Below, piece by piece: positions 36,107-64,000 of a stretch of 64,000 nt of DNA. The DNA is from Aquila chrysaetos chrysaetos (lineage: Eukaryota; Chordata; Aves; Accipitriformes; Accipitridae). The notes below the pieces were generated by a model, which worked only from the letters and a program-made list of their open reading frames with translations, did no database searches and was not told where the DNA came from. Every line of letters starts with the position of its first letter. Positions within the stretch are counted from its first letter, which is position 1. Where the stretch lies: positions 9,386,743 to 9,450,742 of the forward strand of contig NC_044027.1 in the NCBI RefSeq assembly GCF_900496995.4, written 5' to 3'. The position numbers and the translations under genes were made by a program.

Positions 36107-37043
36107 GATGGGTTGTTTCACTGGCAGTGAAAGCAGCAATAGATGTGTAATGTGCTTCTTGTCCAGGGAGAGAGTTACTGTAGGCAGCCAAGCCCATCTC
36201 CTGTGCCTTTTTCTCTGCTGCTGTTTAAAGGGTGACGATCATAGCACAAGTTAAAACTTAGTGATGGTGGGACATAAGCTATAACCCAGCCTCACCTGGG
36301 CCAGGGGTTTGGGGAATAACTTTTCAGACTAAGTGGACCAGGAGGGGAAAGCAGTGAGGATAGGCAGCGGGGCAAACATGTTGGGTTTCTCATAGCACTT
36401 TTACTTCTACACTCACCGGCTCTAATGCAGCTTAAAACTATGAGCAGGTCTTTGTATCTTTAAAACAAATAACCCCCCCCTTCACTTAATAAAATGGAAG
36501 TGCTTCAAATAACTCTACTACAGTTTAGTTTGTACAACTGCCTCTTATCATCCCTGAACTGAATTTGATCTGTGTCCTAAACGCAGTTTCTTGGGAGGAA
36601 AAAAAAAAGAATGCTGGGCATTCCTGTTCTGGAGTGTAGCAGTGTGGCAGGTCCCTGCCCCTGCGTCGCACACTCAGTGTGGCAAATTGCCAAATGCAGC
36701 TCAAATTGTGGAAGAGACTAAAGCCAGTGAAATAGCCAGCCTGCTGCCATGCAAATGCTTGTCTTGCAGGGTAAACTTTGCTGGGGTTTCTGGGGGAGCC
36801 ATGCCAGAAGTCAAAAGCACCAGATAGTTACTCAGTGCTGAATGTGACGATGTGTGAGACTCAGATTTTTCAGGGGGTCCCCTTCCTTGTGCTGGTCTGA
36901 GTGTAGGTACCCTGATGTGGCCTCTGGACCCCCCCATCTGTGGCAGTGTCCTAGTGGAGGTCGTTGCTAATACTAACAAATCCCACTTCTAGTTTCCTGT
37001 TACAGATAGACAACCTGAGGGATTTGCATTTCACTTTTTGGAA

Positions 37044-37049
37044 AATAAA
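37044..37049 (+). promoter_or_regulatory. Polyadenylation signal AATAAA, probable FKBP15 end
   Basis: Canonical hexamer in GAAAATAAAG, followed within 30 bases by TGTATTTTTTGC. Earlier (36488-36493) and later (37621-37626) AATAAA copies also exist, so alternative ends are possible. Confidence 0.6.
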
Positions 37050-37079
37050 GTGCAATTAAACCTGTATTTTTTGCTTGTA

Positions 37080-38075
37080 CGGGCTTTACTTTAGTCATCT
37101 GTCTCTATGCACTTGAAAACTGATTCTGCTGTGACTCAAATCAGGAATATGATCTAGAAACTCTTCTGGGAGTATTCTTGCTGTTAAAACCCTCTCCTGG
37201 GAAAGGAGAGAAGGTCCCTTTGTGCTGTGACTGTGGCTGCTCAGGCTCTCACATTGTACTGTGTTGGTGTGAGAAGCTGAAATACAAAAGATAATGGTGA
37301 TGTACACAGGGGTCACTTGCTGGTTCTCTGTCAGGCTTTAGGGGAGAGGGACCTTGGGCATCTTGCAAGGATGTGCAGCAGCCTGCAGCTGGCTCCGTGG
37401 ATGCAGGAGGGTGCCTGCTCAGCAGGTGTCCTAGCTAAATTGCGGCTCTGCTGTGCCTGTCTGCTCTGGGCACAGATTGGGGTGCAGGAGTTGAAATTTG
37501 AAACTTGTCCCTCTAAAAGTGGGCACAGCAGGTAACACAACCAATTCCCCACGTTGGCATCTCCCTAGACCCAGGCCTGTAGCTCCCAGGTTTTTTTTCT
37601 GGCTCAGTCTCGGGACCTAAAATAAATTATGTTTGTCCTCTGCGCCCATGTGCACGCCTGCCTTGGGTGCCGGAAGGGAGAGCATGAGAAAGCTCTGGGC
37701 TTGCTGGGGGGACAGCAGGCTCTAGGCATGATGGAGGTGCCAGGTCCTGAGGAGGGGGCTGACACTGTCATGGGGGGCTGAGAAGGGGCTATTTCTGATT
37801 TTGGGTGCTGATTTGTGGCCAGGAGGCGGGTGTACCGTGGAGGGAGGGACCTTGCTGAGGATGTGCCCGAGCAGGTGTTGCTGGGTGGAGTTGGGGCTCA
37901 ATGCCTGCTTCCCCCAGGGGCTGGGGGAAGGTGAGGACCCCCTTCTCCATCCCTGGGCCCTGGTTATCACACCCAGTCCCTCCCCTGCCTCCTGAGAGCA
38001 AAGGTGGCGGGCGCGTTGCTCTCGGTGCAAAACTCTGCCTGCCTTGGATGCACAGAAAAACAACCAGAGACGGCG
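37080..38075. other. Intergenic, tail-to-tail gap
   Basis: About 1 kb between the probable 3' ends of FKBP15 (plus) and the RING gene (minus). GC content rises rightwards. No gene-like frame; one further AATAAA (37621-37626). Confidence 0.6.
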
Positions 38076-38092
38076 CTGGGCCCACATCTGCC

Positions 38093-38098
38093 TTTAAT
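38093..38098 (-). promoter_or_regulatory. Candidate polyadenylation signal ATTAAA of the RING gene
   Basis: ATTAAA on the minus strand about 620 bp downstream of the RING stop codon; the nearest strong hexamer I saw in that 3'UTR. Confidence 0.45.
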
Positions 38099-38719
38099 GT
38101 CTCGTGTCTCTGCAGGGCTGTACCCCTCCTCAGCTGCCTCCGTCCCTCTGCGTGCACAACACCGGGCTCTCTTCTCAAGGGGAAAGGGCTTTTTTAATTG
38201 CTTTTGAACAGTTTCACCCACAGAAAAGCACTATGGGACCCTTCCCATCCCTTTTTACCCCGTCCTCGCTGACTGATGAGATGGACTGAAGCACAATCGG
38301 GGGAATTTTCCAGCCTCTGGGACCGTGACACCAGCAAGCGTGCATGGCCCCACGCCGCGACTCCCGCTGAGCTTCCGCCGCAGGGTCCGGAGATGCCAGG
38401 AACATTATGAATACAACATGAGCACAGCCACACCCCAGGGGGTGAAGGAAAGTGCTCCAATAAGTTAATTTTTAGAGAGTCTGATGCCCTGGGGGTCATG
38501 TGTGGGGCAGCCGAGTCCTGCGGCCCCCGCATGCCTGGGCTGGATCCTGGGAGGTGCTGAGCCCTGGCCTTAGCCCTCTCCCTGCCCGCCTGGCTCGGGC
38601 CGAGCTGTCTGTGGCCTGAGAAGTCCCTCACCCAACCGCTGGGTCCATCCTGGCCGCCCCAGGGGCAGCAGCGGGGGCCGCTGCGGAGCGGGACGGGAGC
38701 CCCTCTGCCCCATCCGGAC

Positions 38720-39280
38720 CTACTTGAGGAAGACGAGCAGGAAGAAGGTGGAGACGATGAGGATGAGGATACCAGCGGCGAAGCCGAGGCGCAGGTTCTC
38801 CATGGAGGCGAGGGGGGGCTGCGTGTCCAGCAGCAGCCCCCGCCCCAGCAGCCCCAGCACGAAGGTTCCGGGTGCCTCAGAGCCGCGGCGGGGGCCGCAG
38901 GGGGACACCATGCCGCTCACTGCGAAGACGGGGGCGTGAGCCGCGCACGCCACCTCCACGGCCACAGAGCGTGCCGACGCTTGGCGGGTGTCTGGGGGGG
39001 TGACGCTGCCTTCCTCCTCCTCCTCCTCCCCACGTGGGGTCCCTGAGGCCGGCATCGCCCCAGGACCACCCAGAGCCAGCTCGGGCACCAGCGTCACCAT
39101 CCTGCAGAAGGGGCAGCTGACGAAGGCGACGGTGGCGGCGCGGCACACCAGCTTGCGCAGGCAGTTCAGGCAGAGGGAATGGCGGCAGGGCAGCTGCTGG
39201 GGGGCTCGGCCCCCCCCGGCGCCCCAATATGCCTCGTAGCAGATCCCGCACTCCCCGCTGGCCTCCGGCCCCGCCGCCAT
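38720..39280 (-). CDS. Intronless RING-finger protein with C-terminal membrane anchor, putative E3 ubiquitin ligase
   Basis: 186 residues. A C3HC4 RING fills the N-terminus: Cys11, Cys14, Cys32, His34, Cys37, Cys40, Cys56, Cys59 (ECGICYEAY, LPCRHSLCLNCL, SCPFCR). A Glu run follows near 85-90, then a variable middle, and residues 163-186 form a hydrophobic anchor (GFAAGILILIVSTFFLLVFL) ending in Lys. The ATG sits in a good context (GCGCCATGG) in GC-rich DNA. Layout and size fit the small tail-anchored RING group that includes RNF183, RNF186, RNF223 and RNF152, which ubiquitinate proteins at internal membranes. I cannot assign an ortholog: RNF183 is the nearest by human map position (9q32), but the sequence is not clearly closest to it. 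It lies 2.9 kb downstream of LRSAM1 on the same strand. E3 activity is inferred from the complete zinc-ligand set. Confidence 0.88.
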   Translation of the reverse strand: MAAGPEASGECGICYEAYWGAGGGRAPQQLPCRHSLCLNCLRKLVCRAATVAFVSCPFCRMVTLVPELALGGPGAMPASGTPRGEEEEEEGSVTPPDTRQASARSVAVEVACAAHAPVFAVSGMVSPCGPRRGSEAPGTFVLGLLGRGLLLDTQPPLASMENLRLGFAAGILILIVSTFFLLVFLK

Positions 39281-42060
39281 GGCGCTCAGGGCGAGCGCAG
39301 CCTGGCCGCCGCTGCTTTTGAAGGCGGGAGGCGGGTGATGGCCGTGGCTGGGGAGGTGTTGGGGGGGGGGGCAAGGGTGCCCCCCCCCCCCCGCTGAACT
39401 TCAGTCTGGCGCCAGGGTGCCCAGTGGGCACTGGACCGACACGCTCCTCCTCCACCGCCCTAGACAAGGGGCTGCCCCAAAAAAACCTGCTTTTCTTCCC
39501 CTTCCCCTTTCCAAATCCATTTATCTCCTTAATATTTCCCAAGCAGAATGTGTGTGGGGGGGGGTTATTGCTGGTATTTTATTTCGGGATGAGCTCAGCA
39601 GTGAGGGACAAGAGCCCCCTCACGCATCCATTTCATGCCAGACCTGGGGCATATGTGTCACCTGGCACAGGAGATGGCCCTGGCCAGCAACCGGCACAAC
39701 CGTCTCAGGGTTCAGGTCAGCCTGGCAGGCAGGGACATGCTGACAGCATGAGATGTTTGCCGAGTAAAGGGCGGCTGCAAACTACTACAGCCCCTGCGCT
39801 GCTGGAGGTTGGATGTGGGTGAAGGACAAAGATTTTTTTTTTTTTTTCCTTATTTTTCCCCCCCAATCTTTGAAAATGCCTGAGCACAGCCTGGGGTGAC
39901 ACAGGGCGTGACTTTGTGGGGACAAGCTGGCAGTCCCCAGGCTCCCGGGTGATGCTCCAGGGGTTGTGGTGTCTCCGTACATGGCTGAGTGGGGTTGGCC
40001 CTGGAGCTACATGGGGCTGCGGTGGCCCTGGGGACGAAGGGCAGCCCAGCACTGCCGATGCTCCGGGAAAGACTAGCACTTATTTACGGGTAGGCAGCAG
40101 ACCTTGCCCTGAGCTCCTGTCACTCATTACCACCCCCCCAGCACAGCCTGGGGGCACAAAGGCAATCGGCAATCGCTGAGGGGATGGGATGGAGGGGGCA
40201 GTTTGCAGCATCGCTGCTGCTGAGCAGGTCTTGGGGCAGCCAGCAGAACTGGGCTCCTCTCCTCCCTCTCCAGCCGCACACGTGGGGCTCCCAGCATGGT
40301 CCCTGGCTGCCCTGGGGGAGCTGGGTGCAGGGTGGGGGACTCTGCAGGGCTGCAGCTCCGCAGAGGATGGCTGGGACATGCCATTGCTGTTGCCTCACTG
40401 TGCTTCATCTCCTGGCAGGTCGGCATCTGATTCCTTCCTCCTCCCCGATCCTGGGGAATGCCAAGCAGCTCTGCTGCCTGCACCCCAGCTGGGCAAGGGG
40501 GAGCAGGGAAGGTGCAGGTGGGTGAGCCCCTCCAAGAGCCTTCCTGCCTTCATTAGGGCATCCTTGCCAGGGCCCCCCCTTACTGCACTCCAATTACCAG
40601 CTGCTCCCACGTGTGTCCCCCTTGCCGGGTCCCCACCAAAGCACCCAGCAAGTCCCTGGATGGGACCTGCTGGCTCCTACGTGCAGCAGCAGCTCAACAC
40701 AAATGCAGAGGCTGCAGCAGGGAAATGTCCCCGGGACTGTGACAAAGGGCTCAGCCAGGGCCACGCCGACCTGGCCCGGCTCTGCCGCTGCGGCACGTCC
40801 CCCAGGATTGCGGGTGGCACACCGCGCTGCGCACCGGCCACCACCACCAGGCCATGCACGTGACCCGCAGGGACGCTCTGCACGAGCACAGCACGTGTGA
40901 GGTGACCCCAGTGGAGGGTTCAAGCTCTCCCGCTGCCTGGAAATCCCCAGGGCCGCTCTACAGCGAGCGACACCCTTGGAGAAGTCCAAGATCCTCAAAT
41001 TGTCCCCAGTTTGACGTGGGAGAGGAGGAGGTGATGCCAGGACAGCCGGGCACGTGGCAGCTCTGCCACTGCTCTGCAGCCTCTAGCTTTCAAGTGTCCT
41101 CCCCCTCCAGAAGGAAAAAGGCAGCAAATAACCACCAGCAGAAACCAGCTGCTTTTTATTAGCTTTTCCTGGGGGGAGGGCTGTGGTGGGACCAGGCTTA
41201 TCTCTGCATTTTATACTTCCAAGGTCAAGAGACAAAAGACCACTGGGATTGTTACTTATTAATGTCGATGGAGAACTACCCGCATGACAATGCACAGAGG
41301 CGATGCAGAGCTGCGCCGGGCACAGCCCCAGCCCACCCGCTCACTGCTGGACTTGTGCTGGCTATCACGTGGCAGCAACACTTTCTGCTCCCAGTGTGTG
41401 TTTTTTGGATGAGGGATCCCACTGGGCTCCTCTGGCCTGAGCGAGTCCCTTGAGTCCCGGAGCTGGGGCTGTTGCAGACTCTCCCCTACAACACCAGCAC
41501 AAATTTGGGGTCGGGGAGCTCCTCGCTCTGCTCTGGCACCTGCTGCCCATGGCTGCAGCCCCAAACACGCTCCTGTGGATCTCCACAACAGAAGCCCCAG
41601 ACCTTTAGCATGACATAGCCATGACATAGGTGCAAGGCACTGTCAGCACCCCAGAGCATCGCAAGCCCCTGGCTGAGTCCTCCCACAGGAGATTCACCCA
41701 CCTTTGGGCAACAGGTCTCGATGCAGGAGCATGGCAGTGCCCCAGCCACAGCAGGGGAGCTGCAAGGTCACGGTGGCTTCAGAGATGGCATTAACTGTGT
41801 CCCTGCTGAGCGAGGGGCATTTCTGAAGGCAAATGCATTAGCCAGAGAGGAGGGGCCACAGGTGCACCCAGTTCCATCACCCAGTGCTCCCAGGCAAGAG
41901 GATGCTGGGTGGGCAGGAGGAGGGGATGCAGATGAAGAGGGAACCCAGGGCAGAGGCTGAGAAACCATCTGGGAACATGGCAGATGCTGAGACTCCTGGG
42001 TGCAGCTGGCAGCCAGCCCGGGGCCGTGCACGGGGAGAGCAGTGCTGGTCATGCTGTGCA
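39281..42060. other. GC-rich spacer between RING gene promoter and LRSAM1 3' end
   Basis: The first ~120 bp are the RING gene's likely promoter, with G and C homopolymers (39361-39370, 39378-39392). A T-run is at 39833-39847. Long open frames (for example plus 40189-40863) are low-complexity Pro/Gly/Ala/Ser products of GC-rich DNA with no domain. Part of this stretch may be LRSAM1 3'UTR if the signal at 41155-41160 is used. Confidence 0.6.
41155..41160 (-). promoter_or_regulatory. Alternative distal polyadenylation signal AATAAA for LRSAM1
   Basis: Minus-strand AATAAAAAGC about 1.0 kb past the LRSAM1 stop. Would give a long 3'UTR; competes with the proximal ATTAAA at 42069-42074. Confidence 0.35.
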
Positions 42061-42068
42061 AGTGTCTG

Positions 42069-42074
42069 TTTAAT
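42069..42074 (-). promoter_or_regulatory. Proximal polyadenylation signal ATTAAA for LRSAM1
   Basis: ATTAAA on the minus strand 85 bp past the stop codon, followed by a CA-rich stretch. Plausible main or alternative mRNA end. Confidence 0.45.
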
Positions 42075-42158
42075 ACTGACACAGAGTAGGAGAGGGGCAT
42101 CACCCCAGGAAGGGGTGACAGAGGCAGTGCCGGGCAGCCTCACCATCCTCCACCCTGT

Positions 42159-63744
<21,586 letters not shown>

Positions 63745-64000
63745 CTGGAGAGAGAAGATACGCACCCAGAGAATTAGACCATGCAGAAATACATGGCCCC
63801 TTGCTGCATATTGACTAAACTACTCAACTGGCCCTTCCCTAGAAAATGCAATTACGGTTCTCTGCCACAGCTATGTAATTCAACGACGATGCTAGAAGCA
63901 AAGAGTGTGCTGCTACAACTGCAGCAAGCAAAAGCAACTGGGAAACCAAACTGCAGAAAAACCCTTTTGGTGCAATAACTTAATTTCTGCACAAAGAACC

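Larger units (their letters stand above)
35238..37075 (+). other. FKBP15: FKBP15 3'UTR (extent inferred)
   Basis: About 1.8 kb after the stop without another gene. Contains an A8C3A8C4A8C4 tract (35573-35607), a T25 run (36082-36106) and AATAAA signals at 36488-36493 and 37044-37049. The second signal, followed by a T/GT-rich stretch, is the best candidate for the main end. Confidence 0.6.

Noticed and set aside
40189-40863. 224-residue plus-strand open frame downstream of LRSAM1
   Set aside because: Low-complexity Ala/Gly/Pro/Ser sequence in GC-rich DNA with several competing frames on both strands.

Overview
This is vertebrate nuclear DNA and very probably from a bird. Genes are split into many short exons with GT..AG introns, a CpG island marks a promoter, and two solo retroviral LTRs of a kind I associate with avian genomes are present. 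The exon-encoded proteins match human FKBP15 and LRSAM1 as I remember them, with substitutions at a vertebrate-wide distance. The two human genes lie apart on 9q32 and 9q33.3; here they are about 7 kb apart, as could be expected on a compact avian chromosome such as chicken 17. Species and chromosome are inference; no search was run.

Layout. (1) 1-8500: no coding exon recognised; one solo LTR (3996-4585, TSD ATGTA). By synteny this could be the first intron of a minus-strand gene such as SLC31A1, head to head with FKBP15. (2) 7900-9400: CpG-island promoter with an E-box and a four-unit GC-box array, and a strong minus-strand splice donor suggesting divergent transcription. (3) 8788-35237: complete FKBP15 (WAFL) on the plus strand, 29 coding exons that join in frame to 1252 residues, followed by a 3'UTR probably ending near 37.07 kb. 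A second solo LTR lies antisense in intron 3. Two further in-frame cassette exons are proposed (27711-27743 and 29680-29733). (4) 37.1-38.1 kb: tail-to-tail gap. (5) 38720-39280, minus strand: an intronless gene for a 186-residue RING protein with a C-terminal membrane anchor. (6) 42159-63744, minus strand: LRSAM1, 23 coding exons (703 residues plus stop); only the exon for the first ~24 residues lies beyond the right edge.

Function. FKBP15 is an early-endosome protein (WH1-like domain, FKBP fold, long coiled coil) linked to actin and WASH-dependent transport. LRSAM1 is an E3 ubiquitin ligase (LRR, coiled coil, SAM, RING) acting on TSG101/ESCRT-I and in antibacterial autophagy. The unnamed RING protein is presumably a membrane-bound E3. 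They are separate transcription units, not a pathway operon.

The most interesting observations are: the LRSAM1 linker lacks the tandem P(T/S)AP motifs known from human; two unannotated-looking in-frame exons in the FKBP15 coiled coil; and FKBP pocket residues that are more canonical than in human FKBP15. All exon boundaries were read by eye from splice signals, reading frame and similarity to remembered human proteins.
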